From positions 2,666,001-2,730,000 of the forward strand of contig CM048843.1 in the NCBI GenBank assembly GCA_026545765.1: a stretch of 64,000 nucleotides of DNA, given 5' to 3'. Below, piece after piece: positions 1 to 12,116 of this stretch. Every line of letters begins with the position of its first letter. Positions within the stretch are counted from its first letter, which is position 1. Source of the DNA: Plantago major. Its lineage: Eukaryota > Streptophyta > Magnoliopsida > Lamiales > Plantaginaceae. The position numbers were made by a program, and so were the translations under genes. Under the pieces are notes generated by a model. The model saw nothing but the letters and a program-made list of their open reading frames with translations. It did not search any database and was not told the DNA's origin.

Positions 1-271
1 GTGCGAATATAATTGAAGGCGGAACAACTTTGTAGAAGACCACTTTTCGAAGAAACAGAGTTACGAAGCCCGAAATTGAAGAACGAAGATTTGCAGACAG
101 AAGTAGAAGATATCGAAGACAGGGGACCGCAGAGAGGGTGATTGCGGCCCCCTAGCAGCCGCAATCATGGTGCTGTTTTCCTCCTGGGCTGTTTCTATGG
201 CCTGTCAGTCTGAGGCCCACCTTCCTAAACCTTCCTTATTCAAGAATTGCGGTTTGGAGGTCAGATTTCAC

Positions 272-280
272 CTATAAATA
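272..280 (+). promoter_or_regulatory. TATA box inside gypsy LTR
   Basis: CTATAAATA lies about 820 bases before the LTR end, a normal place for the U3 promoter of a long plant LTR. Transcription would start near 300-310. Confidence 0.55.
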
Positions 281-2129
281 TGACCTCAGGGGTCTTAGAT
301 TTCACACAGCTCACAAAGCAACTCTCCCAGAGAGAGAAATAGTCAGCTCTCGAAGAGAGAGAAACATTCGTCGGGAAAGTGAAACCCCAACCCGCTGGCT
401 GTCAGGCACCCAGAAGAAGGAGAAGGCATCAGGACCATCAGCAGCATGAAGAAATCAAGACCATCAAAGACTAAGCCTTTCTTCCTTTCTCTTTAGATTT
501 CAATTTTTGTTCTTAGATTACTATGAGTAGCTAATTTCCTTTTGTAAAGGCGAACCACCGTAACTCTGCTTTTCCTACTTCTTTACATACCGGGAGATGT
601 TAATGGAATAGTTAGTGGACATAAATCGTAGTTATACAACTCTATACATCCTTCGAGGTGTGATGTTTCTACTGACGTGACAGGAGTAGTTTCATTGATA
701 TGAGTAGGGGTACTCGTGCCGACTGCGCCTTAGCACCATAGTTTATGCCCTGCCGTCGTTAAAGGTAACTGCGTAGGAATCTCGCTGGGAAGTTAGAAGT
801 AGCATAGTAGAGGGAGGTTGGGGAACCTTTACGCCTGTCTATTATTGATTTACAACACAGTTATTTAGGGTTTACTGCAATTGATTATTCTGAGATTAAA
901 ACTGTTTACTTTTCTGCAATTTAATTACATCGTTATTTGATTGTTCTTATGCTAAGTGTCCGTGGAGAACGAAATCCCGAGTCATCTTTCCGCTATAAAC
1001 TGTGGATTTGAGGACTTTCGACTTATAAATTTAATATTGATTGTATTTAGGTTTTACAGGTTCTACAACGAAAAACGAAATTCCTAAGTGCACATCAAAA
1101 TTTGGCGCTGCTGCCGGGGACACTTGACCGCTCAAGTAAGTTTCGATCGACCGAGATAAAGTTGAAATCTTTCTTTCACCTTTTTAATTTACGTACTGCC
1201 TTTTTAATTCGTACAACATAAACCCAAAAAAATCAAAAAATCTGTGAGAATCTTTCTCCAGGGCAAAAAATTCCGAAAATATTTTGTTTTAGATTCTTGT
1301 TTATTTCTTTCCTGCATTAGTTTACTTACTTATTTAGAAAATCTAAAAAATATTTTCTTTCCTGCATTATTCCTCACCAAGAAAATCCAAAAATATTTAC
1401 TTTTAGATTCCTGTTTATTTCATTCCCTTATTAAGTTTGCTTACTTATTCAAAATCAAAAAAATATTTTCTTACCAGTATTAGTTTACTTTTTCACAAAA
1501 AAAAATCCAAAAATAAGTAATTCTAGATTTCCATTTATTTTCTTTCTATTACTATATATTAGTATCTGCAAAACCTTGTCTGTTAGTGTTCTTATTAAAC
1601 AGGAAAAGCACGGAGGCATCTAGCAACATGCGCGGAGAAGGAACCAGCAACGACAATCCATCCGGGAATGTCGCAACTTCTGAACTGGAGCAACTACTTA
1701 GGGCTCGACTGGAGATTCAAGCTGAAAGGGAAGAGCTGGAACGGGAGAGGCTAAGGATAGCCGAGGAGAGATTGAGGTTAGATGAGAACCGAAGAAGGGA
1801 TAACTACGCAAGAGTGGAGCTAGTGGACGAAGACGACAGACCCATGCGCGACTATGTTATGCCAAGACTTACACCGCATACCTCAAGCATCTATCTGGAG
1901 AGGATTGCGAGAGAATATGATCTGAAGGGAACTCATTTGAACCAACTACCCCCACTTCTACGGGAACCCAATTGAAGACCCCATGCACTTTATGAGAGAA
2001 TTCTACGCAGTGGTTGCATGAATACCATTGAACGGGCTTACGGAATGTCAACTCAGGAGGAGAGTCTTCCCCGGCTGCCTCAAGGACAAGGCGAAGAGCT
2101 GGCTCATCTCACTACAGCCAGGCAGTTTG

Positions 2130-4342
2130 TGTAACGCCCCGACTTTTGGGTTTTTAAAAGGAGTGAATTTCAGTCGGGACGTCGGGCAAAAACAGAGCCG
2201 AAATTTTTAGTGAAACATGGGAAGATAAAGACAAACTTTCGTGTCACAGTTGTTAGACCAAAATATACTTTATTTCAGTGAATAAAACGACATGATTTCC
2301 AACATTCTTGTCTTTAAAAGATTAGCAATATAACATGAAATGACATGAGTTTTTGAAATACACAAAAGAACAATATTTTCATTGACAAAAATCCCAAATC
2401 CCAACCACTCTCTTAGTTTGCTGAGTTTATCGGTCGTTCATTCTTCGTGCCATCTCACCTACAAGGAAGGGAATAGAAACAAGTGTGAGAAAAACCTCAA
2501 TGAGTGTTCGAAGATTTTCGTGTGAAACTTTCATTAAAATCATAACAATAAACATTGAAAAACATAAAATAGAAAATACTTTCAATAACATGTACTTTTC
2601 GAAAAAACATTATTTCATGCCGCTCCTTATAACCCCACAAAAGCAGCCTTATGTCTCCACGATAGTCGATCAAACTATCCGATCGGGACCACGCCATAGT
2701 GCGAGGTGGAATTCTCTGACCAACTAAATCAGTGAAGGCTTCTATCACTAGATTTAAAGGGAATGGGCAAAGGAAACCGACAAGTAGCTCGCCAGACACA
2801 ACTGACCAAACTACAAGACAATTAACCTGAACCAAACGTACGTATCTTTCTTGAACCGTCAATCAAAACAAAATAAAAATCATGTATATAAAAAAATATT
2901 TATCTTTCAAAATCAGCGGAAGCATGCTAAAACTCTTTCGTGATTTGATTTTTATGCAATAGGACGTGCGTTTTGAAAACCATGCAATACTTATATATAA
3001 TTTTGAAAACATATTAAAATACCTTCCAGGTTTTGAAAATAATACATATATATAGTTTTGTAGAACACTCACTTTTGAAGGTTAGGAAGAGCAAGAACCA
3101 TGAAAGTACTTGCAAGAAGAACAAGCTACAAACTTGAAAGAAAAAGACAATAGTACTTGAAGACTTTTTTGAAGAAAATGCCCAAAACATTTTTAGACAA
3201 AGGAGGGCTGGAAAAGAGGGTATTTATAGGGTGAATTTAGGGAAAGTGAAAGGGTTGAAGAGCTAAAAATAAATGGCAATTTAAATGGCTTAAATTGCAC
3301 TTAAAACTCATTTTAAAACCCAATAATAAAGGTGAAAAATTAAGAGAGACTTTAACATTTTTTTTAAACATTTAAACACAATAACTAATGATAAATGATC
3401 ATATTTTACTTGGAAAAAAGTTCAAAAACATTTTTGGCATGACTTAGGGTCATTTGTACACAAAAATAAAATGTGACACAAAAAATACAACAATTAGAGG
3501 AATTAAATTGAACTCACAATCACATATGCACATGTAACAATTAAACTTAAAATATTGAACATGCATACGTAATATTTAACTTACAAGTAGACATGCATAA
3601 GAAACATGAAAATAAGCATAAAAGATTAATGAAAAGAAAGTCAGAAGGTCGATCGAAACATAGCATGTAACATTCGACATTACAAGCGACCTTTCGTACC
3701 GTAACATGAAAAAGAAATAAAAATATTTTATTCATTGAAGAAGCCTCAAGTTACCAAACTCTTTAAAATATATGAATATAAAATAACACTTTAATTTATA
3801 AACATTAAGAGACCCAAACACACATAGAGACATGCATGTACATTACTTAATTCAAAAGTGACTCTTCACATTATAAATCAATCAAAGAAAACATACAATT
3901 AGCTTGTATTGAATTAGTTAATTAAAATGAAGACTCTTCACATAAATCATCAATAAAGCACACATAAAGACTTCTATTAAGTTAGACTATTAAAAAGAAG
4001 TCTTGTCACATTAATCATTCATAAAGATAAATTTATGAGATGACTATTAAATTATTTTCAAATAATTACACCAACAAATTAAAGGATAAAATAATCACAT
4101 TTTTAAGTAGGAAAATACACCAAAAATAATTTCTCTTCTTTAAAAAAAAGTACAAAATAAATAACCACACATATCACAAATTTACAAGTTACATAGACTT
4201 TTAAAACAAATAATAAACATCTAAAACAATAACACAATCAACTTAAAATAATTCAAATATACTTTCATACAAATACACTATCACAAGTAAAAGCATGCAA
4301 GGGCAAAAAATACCGAGGTACGTTAAAATCTGGGGTGTCACA
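2130..4342. mobile_element. Solo LTR nested in the gypsy gag region
   Basis: A 2213-bp block begins TGTAACGCCCCGA and ends GGGGTGTCACA, so it has the TG...CA ends and short inverted termini of an LTR. It is flanked by a perfect 5-bp target duplication, GTTTG (2125-2129 and 4343-4347). No coding region or second LTR is visible, so it is most simply a solo LTR left by LTR-LTR recombination. The TGTAACRCCCC end and the length recall Tekay/Del-type gypsy LTRs (inference). The perfect duplication suggests it is younger than its host element. Confidence 0.75.
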
Positions 4343-5038
4343 GTTTGACTACATGGGACGAAGTCTACAACAAGTTTATGCTCAGATACTTCCCATTGAA
4401 GAAGACGTCTGACCTGAAGAGCCAAATCCAGAACTTCAACCAGCTAGACGGAGAAACATTCTACGAAGCATGGAGAGATACAAGGATCTACTTGACAAGT
4501 GCCCGACGCACTCCTACGCACTGTTCGACAAGGTCAACAACTTCTACAAGGGAATTGACTCTATCAGCCAGGCACTAATTGATGGAGCATGTCAAGGAAA
4601 TCTACTGGACGTACCCCCAAGAAGGATTTGGGAGGTATGTGAGAGCCTCAGTGAAAACTCAATGCAGAAGGGACGAGGAAGAAGTGCCCAATCTAAGGAA
4701 GTTCGTGCCGTCGAGGAGGTTCCATGGAGGATGATCACGAAGAGACTGGACGACATAGAAGTCGAGCTATCTAGGAGAGAGTCCGAAGGAGAAGATGGAC
4801 ACCAGGAACCGTCGGAGGAGGCAAACTACATCCAGGATGGTGAACCATCATCAAGCCGAACCCCTCCGTCAACCCGAACCTGGCATGAAGTGAGGCAACA
4901 CCGGAGTCGACCTCTCACCCCCCATAACACCGATAAGAGTAACCGCACCAGCTCAGTAGGAGTCACCCCTTTTGGAAGGGAAGGTCAACTTCATCATTAA
5001 GGAACTGAAGACAGTAAAGGAGTTTATGGAGAACAGAA

Positions 5039-8000
5039 TGTTAGGAAATATCTGTTTAGTTTTGATCAGTACACCATAAAGACTTACCTTTGTTTAGAAA
5101 GGTATCTAGTACTCTTGGTTCACTTGAACATTGTAAAAGAGGAAGTATACTTAGTATGATTAGTCTAGTAAATCTTGTATAGGATGTTAGGTCTCTGAAT
5201 GTAATTTTATATCTTTGAAGAAGCCCAAGAAGAAGACATCCAACAGAAAGATCTCAACTATTTGAAGATATGAAGATTGCACAAGATTACCGAAGACTAA
5301 GGAATTGTGCCTCATAAACCACATGCAAAAGATAACTTAGTGAAAACAATGTTTCTGGAAGAAACGATGTTTTCCTTAGTTTATGAAAGGCTTGGAGTTT
5401 TTGATAGCGACGTGCTGCGACCTCGAGACGTGCATAGTTCCGTTGGCACAACAGGACAAAAGATAGTACAGTGCATTTAATGCCATTGCAGAACTCGCTG
5501 ACCGAAAGCTTATCTCTGAACAAAGAGAGAAAAGTTTTGTAGTACTATCAACGGATTGTTTGTAGTTTGAATCTCAATAGCCTAGCCAATAGTAATTCAA
5601 ACGGCTTGATTTTCACCTATAAATATCACCACTTAGAATGCTTGAAAAACACACTTGAACGACTGAATTTCATATCCGACACTCAAGCATACAAGCCTTC
5701 TCTACTTACTCAAAGCTTACAGTTGCGACCAAGCTCTTGATTCTAAGTAGCACGAAAGTTCTAAGTGTCCTGATCCCTAACAAGCTATATCTATTGTGAA
5801 GGAGTTGAATTGAAGCACTGTTGCGACTTGCTAAGATATTCATTCTCCTGAACGAAGAACATAGACTTGGGTCAGAAAAGAACATATCATCACACATTGT
5901 CCAAGTGTTTTAAGTGACTCTTGTTCCAGAAGGTAGTATTACATAACTGTGGAAGTTATTAATCTACCAATCTGACAAACTCTTCTTAACCAACACCAGA
6001 AAAGGCGTGGAGTAGAGAAAGTACTTAGTTTGGGAAACTAAGGAATAACTCCAAGAAAGGTTCTGAGTAGAGGAAGTACTTGGCTAGGAAAGCCGGGGAA
6101 TAACTTAGGGTATTCTGAGTAGAGGAAGTATGTGGTTAGGAAAGTCGGGGTAGAACTCGGGGGGGGGGGGGGGACACTTGGTTGGGAACCTAGTGTATTT
6201 AGGAATTGAGAGAAATATTTGTAAGGTGAACTTAATTATCTGTCTTGATCTTGGTGGATTCTAGGTCTGAGAAAGGCCGAAGTGGATTAGTTGAAGGATT
6301 ACGCCACCTTCATATACCACTATAAAGCTACTGTGTTATTTACTTTTTGCACTTACTTTCTGCCTTTACTTACTTGCAAAGTAATTTACACACTTTACTA
6401 GCTTGTTGAGCACGTGCACTTATCAGAAAGACTTCCTATATTCTGATTATAAGTATCAAAAAGTTACCCAACTTTCTGAGAAACTGTTTTTTTGACAAAA
6501 GTTTGAAAAGACTATCCCCCCCCCCCCCCCCCCCCAGTCTTTTACTTTGTCGTTATCTGAACCTAGATCCTAGATAAGTGCTCACTAATCGCTTAACCCC
6601 TACACTTGATCTGTTTGTTAAGTTTTATCCTGTAGGATGTCTTTAGGCAACGCTCCAGTTCTCGAGCCAGAGAACTATGAAAAATGGAGGAACAATATGG
6701 TGCTTCATCTGGAAGCCATCAGTGATGAAATGATCTAAGTTATAAAGAATGACCTTGTAGTCATTCAGCAAGCAAAGATAGTCACTGATGTCTCTAATGG
6801 AAGAGATGAAGAATCTGCCAGGAGAACCTCCACTTCAGAAACTTCTACAAGTGGGAGAGCTACTGGTCATATAGCTTTGGAAGAAAAACCCAGATATCTC
6901 AAGACATCGGAAGATTTCAAGAGAAATAGACTGGATGGACAAGCTCGAAACATCATTATTCGTTCTACTCCAGACCACATACATTGTAAATTGTGGTGTG
7001 CAAAAACGGCGAAAGAGGCCTCGCAACTAGTTGAACAAATTTGTGCCGGCTCTCAGAAAACCAAGGAAAACAAGTTCGAAGTTCTGAAATTAAAATTCCA
7101 GAATTTTAAACAATGGCCTTCAGAAACCTTTGAACAACTTGATTTTCAGTTTACAACGTTGATAAGTGAAATGGCTGCACTTGGTGAAAGTGAAAGATAT
7201 TCTAACGCCGAAAAGGTGAAGACTATCGTAAGGAGCTTAAATAACAACTGGGAACATACTCAGTACTTTTATTTCAACCAAGGAATGCCAAATATCACTC
7301 CAACGGAATTATTCTCTCATCTAGCCACTATCAACTATGAAACCTCTCAGAGAGGACAAATAGCTGATCAGCAAGCTCACAGTGTTGCTCTAGTAACACA
7401 AGGTACTTCTGAGAAGAAGATTACCAAAGAATCCACTGACGAAGAAGCTTTTGCAGTAGAGCAAATACGTTTGACAGGAGATTGTAAGAAGAAAAGCCAA
7501 CGAGAAGCTGAAAAAGCATCTAGGCCCTAACTATCATTAGTACAAGAATATGCAATTAACCAACTCTCTGAATAAACCTGGTCAGAAAGCATCAAGTATT
7601 GAGGTTACAGAAATAAAAAACGATATATGTTTCTATTGTCCGAAACTTGGTCACTTCAAACGGGACTGTCCTGTTCTGAACAAGCTCAAGACAGGTGACA
7701 AAAAGGATAGGAGAAACTTCAAGAGAAACCAGAGAGCTATGCATCTAGAAGAAAGAAAGAAGATCGAAATCCAACTGGATGCACTTGATCTTGATTCAGA
7801 TTCTGGTGACGACGATTCTGATGAGTCGAAGCTACCGTCACCAAAATTGTGTGCCTACACTCACGAAGTATTTGACTTTGGTCAAAGGAAGAAATAAATG
7901 TGTGGAGTTCCTGGGGAAATCTACCCAGATATTACTCTAACCTTGAGCCATGTCTTATGGCTGATGGTGAGGTAACCAACATTTCACGGTTCATTAATTA

Positions 8001-8365
8001 TGAGAGTGATGGGGAAGGAATCAAGGATCTAGAACATCTCAGAAGGGAGTTAGATCTTTATGAAAGAGAATTCTTGGTTGCTCGATCTAGAACCAAAATT
8101 CTTGAAACAGAAAAAGAGTCTCTTGAAAGCGAATGTTCACATTTACAATGACTTTCTGACACTAAGGATGCAGAAAATGCATTCCTAAAGGCTCAGATAG
8201 ACGAGACCAGAAAGTTGCATTCTGAGGCTATGGAGTTGCTCCAGAAGAAGTGTGAAAGCCTTCTTTCTGAGAATGAGGAATTAAAGAAAAAAGAATTATC
8301 TTTTCAATCCTATGCCAAAGCGAGTGACACTCTCATTGAATACTCCAGGCTTGAAACTTATGCAT
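5039..8365 (+). mobile_element. Ty1/copia LTR retrotransposon fossil, 5' part (SIRE/Maximus-like)
   Basis: The left end TGTTAGGAAATATC begins an LTR of roughly 1.4 kb whose right edge I cannot fix; a TATA box (CTATAAATA) is at 5617-5625. Gag coding sequence starts at 6638. It contains the copia UBN2/gag region (about 6870-7370), a CCHC knuckle (CFYCPKLGHFKRDC, about 7630) and the long acidic coiled-coil C-terminal gag extension (about 7900-8350) typical of SIRE-type elements. Sequence after about 8365 is unrelated, so protease, integrase, RT and the 3' LTR are absent. It is broken, with several lesions. A 15-base G run (6159-6173) and a 20-base C run (6516-6535) lie in it. Confidence 0.75.
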
Positions 8366-8442
8366 GCTTCCTAGCGTATACCCCCAGGCCCCCGCAACCC
8401 CTCTGTTATTTGGTGATTCTTCCATAAATAATATATATACAA

Positions 8443-8760
8443 CTACAGAGTTGAAGCAAGAGAGAAGGACATATTCAAAGGACTAACCCTCAGATGAACA
8501 CTGGGGGATAAACTGAGCGCTTCAATTTGAGAAATATAGCCTGAAAGATCCGAGAACCCTTTGACCCAATCATCAGCATAATGATAACCTAAGGAAACTT
8601 CAGCCAGCTTCGGCATGCCACTTTTAAACTCCACGTTTATGTTTGGCCCATAGTAACACACAGACACAAGATTTGGGGCAGATATCTCCAATTGCTTTAT
8701 ATTAAAGCAATTATATATTCTCAAAGTCTTTAAACTTGGGGAACTGCCAGTAACTTTTAG
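8443..8760 (-). pseudogene. F-box/LRR protein fragment
   Basis: The minus strand encodes leucine-rich-repeat sequence of the plant F-box/LRR or F-box/FBD/LRR type, including SLKTLRIYNCFNIKQLEIS and SGMPKLAEVSLGYHY, a pattern of repeated short LRRs with asparagine/cysteine turns. There is no F-box before it and no FBD after it, so it is an internal exon piece of about 100 residues. It lies between the copia fragment and the MULE transposase. It may be old genomic sequence into which both inserted, or host sequence captured by the MULE. A C-terminal FBD-type piece of the same broad family lies at 27.6-27.9 kb on the same strand. Confidence 0.6.
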
Positions 8761-8924
8761 TCGTTGTTTTGTTTAGATTTTCATTTTCTTAAATTTCATT
8801 GATGAATAGACCCTTTTAGCCATCTGGTTTGTAGCAATGCGGTTTTTAAGTAGTTCTGCAAGTCTCATATAACTGAACACAGCCCTGATGTTTGAAATCA
8901 ATGGAGATGCACTTTTAGTGTTAA

Positions 8925-11356
8925 CAACTGGCAACTCTGAACAAGAACACTATATGTGTTGGCCTCAACCCACCAACACCCCCAGAATATGTTAACTATC
9001 GGCCAAACATTTCAGACTCAATTCAACCAACCATGAACCAATATTACCGATCCCAGAAATCTACTACTCCCTCACGTTCATATAGTTCTGATGCATATGT
9101 CGGCCGTTCATTAGACAACAACCTATCTGATCAAACGTCCCGAATGGAGGACGATTACTTCAATGATTATGGCAATGTTTCGAAATCAAACGAAGATGTG
9201 GTCGAAGGTCTTAGTCGTCCGACAAAGAAACCCCGGTCAAAGGCCAGGCAGGCGCGCCTGGACAGGGAGGAAAGGCATGCACGAGGTGAGTTCTTTGATG
9301 GTGCAACAACCCATATACCTAGGTCTGTATTCAATCCAATCGTCGAAACCCCTCTCCTAAGATCAGTAAAGTGGGTAGACTACATTCATTCTGTAGGCCA
9401 GCGATTTGAGGGTGGGGCCAAGGACTTCCGAGACAAATTGATCAAATTTGCAGCCAAAGTCAGTTTCCAATTTGATTATGTTCGAAACGACTCATGTTAC
9501 GTCAATGTAGATTGTAAGAAAAAACAGTCCGTAGGGTGCAACTGGTTTGTTCGTGCAGCTCTTGACAAGGTAACAGAGACATTTGTTCTCCGAAAGGCGC
9601 ATCTAAATCATTCATGCTCCCTTAGCCTGCTTAGAAATGACTCCAAGAGGCTGGGCCAGGGCATACTTGGGAACATTTGCCATGAAACTGTACGAGCCCA
9701 ACCAACTATGGGTGCTCGTGCAATCCAAAAAGAAATACTCAAACATTGGGGGATCCCAGTTAATTATGAAAAGGTATAGCGAGGGGTCGAGGTCGCCAGG
9801 TCTAGTTTGTTTGGCAATTACGAAGACTCCTTCAACGAACTCCGTTGGTATGCTAAAGGGATCAAAAGGACAAATCCAGGGAGCATAGCTGACCTAGAAA
9901 CAGAGCCAGACGATAACCGGTTCAAGCGCATCTTCATTGCATACGATGCTTGTTTACAGGGCTTTAAGAGCTGCCGACCGATTCTTTTCGTTGACGGAAC
10001 CTTTATGAAGTCAAGATACAAGGGGACTTTGCTTTCGGCGACAGCCAAGGACGGCAATAACGGTACAAATCTCCCTCATTTTAATATTTCTGTAACCCCT
10101 CCCCCCCCCCCCCAGTTCCACCAAGAAAATTACTTCTTTCACCACGGCCTCACCTTATTTTATGATCATTAGGTCTGTTCCCAGTGGCTATGGCTGTGGT
10201 TGCATGTGAGAACTCTGATAACTGGGGCTGGTTCATACAAAAACTCAAGGATCACGCCACACACGACCAAGAGGTTATGTTTCTCTCTGACAGAGCTGGT
10301 GGTCTAATGCACGCATTTGACCATGTGTACGAGAAACCCCTACACTTTTATTGCCTGTATCATCTCATGAAGAACTTACGCGCCATGTATAGCGCAAAGA
10401 AATACTCTGCCAACTTCAAAGGCTACATTTGTAAGCTGCTCAAGGACTGCGCATATGCCCCTACACCAGCTAAGTTTGAAATCGCTAAGGCTCGCCTGAT
10501 CCAGAAGGGGTTGAACAAGGCCAGGCAGTTCTTGGATGGACTGTCACTTGATAAGTGGGCAGTGGCTTTCGCACCCAATGTCCATCGATATGGTGAGCTC
10601 ACGTCTAATGCAGCTGAGTCTTTCAATAGTTGGATTCTGGGACCTCGCTCTCTGCCAGTTACGTACATGCTTGACTCCATCCGCCAACAGCTAATGCGGT
10701 GGTTCAATGAACGTAGAGAATCCCCAGCCACATGGACCGGAGCTCTGACACCTATAATGGAATCTCGATGGAACCAAGCAGCCGCAATAGGCGAAGGCTG
10801 GACTATTCTGCCCACAAACCAACATGGATGCTTTGAGGTTCTATCCGAAACATCCGTTGTGGTCAGCAACACTAACTTTGGCATTTATAAATACATAGCT
10901 CAAAACAGAGCACCACATTTCATATAATCCACCCTCATTTCCCCGCACCTTTCCACTCGTAGGTTGATCTCCATAGAAGGAAGTGTTCCTGCTACGACTG
11001 GTAGTTGCAGGGCTTCCCCTGCCCTCATGCCGTTGCCTGCATCACCAGGGCAAGGTGGGAGATTTGGGATGCCATCGAGCCAGTCTTCTTTGTTCCGACA
11101 CACAACACGGTTTACAAAATCGACGTCAAGACAATCCCAGCGACTGAACGGCACGAAGGCCTTGATCTTAACGAAACGGCTTAGATTCTACCGCCCATAC
11201 ACCTGAAGACTGCAGGGCGCCCAAAAAAACACCGCTTCCGAGCAAAGGGAGAACCAAAGCGAAAAAAACACGTATGCAGTCGATGCGGAGAGTATGGTAC
11301 CCATTACTGGCTAACGTGCAGGGATGCTATAGATGATGACTCTGACGGGGAATAGC
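8925..11356 (+). pseudogene. MULE (MuDR-type) transposase, interrupted
   Basis: This is an MURA-like DDE transposase. A plausible start is the ATG at 9033, though the frame is open back to 8925. The order is an N-terminal acidic region, a MuDR DNA-binding region (9360-9770), the DDE core with VDGTF (first Asp, about 9995), MFLSDRAGG (second Asp, about 10285) and NAAESFNSW (Glu, about 10610), a SWIM zinc finger (CSCYDW...CPHA, 10990-11035), and a terminal CCHC knuckle (about 11275-11325). An intron at 10063-10172 joins cleanly to give KDGNN-GLFPVAMA, and another ends at about 10961. Two in-frame TAG codons break it: 9777-9779, where the family has Trp, and 11002-11004, inside the SWIM finger. 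The catalytic residues are intact. Confidence 0.85.
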
Positions 11357-11944
11357 CTTAATGTGTATGTTGCAGCATTTTGCTACGTGAACCTTGTTTT
11401 GTAAACGTATGACTTATGCATTTCCCCATATGTATGGTACCTTACACATTTTTCACTGATTTTGCATCGACTATCTTAACTCCTACTATATGTTTTTTCC
11501 CTAAGTCCTACCATCTGTTTTTTCCAATTTATTGGGCCACATGAGCCATTAGCCCACCTATCATAGTCAATACATGATACCATTGGATAACAATGCTTTG
11601 AAGAAGTTAACATGCCTTGCCGTTTTTTAACTGGTAGTGAAGGCAAACGCAGCCTAGTTAAGTCTTTCGAAATAGACATCGGAGTTAACTTCACTGCACT
11701 GCAAGTTTTCGTAGTGTTGAGAATTAACGCTTGGCTAAGTAAACAATTACAAAACAATCATCTTCAACATCGACACATTTTCGCAAGCCATCTAATTGTT
11801 AAACATTCAATTGACTTCTACTATGCCTAAAAAATCTTCTTACACTATTCTCATGGGGAACCACACCACCACACAGGTCAATAAAAGTCTTAGAAATTAT
11901 AACAACTCAATCACTCACACTCAACCACACCACCACACTAGTCC
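11357..11944. other. No gene seen
   Basis: This is non-coding sequence between the MULE transposase and the broken CACTA end. It contains no ORF with family resemblance, no clear terminal inverted repeat and no tandem repeat. Confidence 0.5.
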
Positions 11945-12042
11945 ACGACATTGCCTACATCAACAGACAGAATCGGGCGTCTCATTCTGATGCGGCAGGG
12001 AGGGCCGTTCACCACCTTGGGAGGCGATCTACTGTCACTGAT

Positions 12043-12116
<74 letters not shown>

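Larger units (their letters stand above)
1..5038 (+). mobile_element. Ty3/gypsy LTR retrotransposon fossil, 5' part (Athila/Tat-like)
   Basis: The window opens inside or at the edge of a long LTR that runs to about 1097. A primer-binding-site-like stretch with the core TTGGCGCTGCTGCCGGGGA follows at 1102-1120, the form usual in Athila/Tat gypsy elements. An A/T-rich leader comes next, then a gag region from about 1586. Its retrotransposon-gag family signature includes KDKAKSWL at about 2080 and an acidic, arginine-rich tail to about 5000. A solo LTR splits the gag region, and a copia element cuts the gypsy element off on the right. No pol or 3' LTR is present here. It is broken and looks old, since two later insertions lie in it. 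Lineage assignment is by recall of gag and PBS style. Confidence 0.75.

Noticed and set aside
5287-5523. Minus-strand open frame in the copia LTR
   Set aside because: It lies in LTR regulatory sequence and resembles no protein.
12043-12113. AT array considered as a centromeric or origin-like element
   Set aside because: It is a simple dinucleotide expansion in a transposon intron, with a short counterpart in the sister copy.
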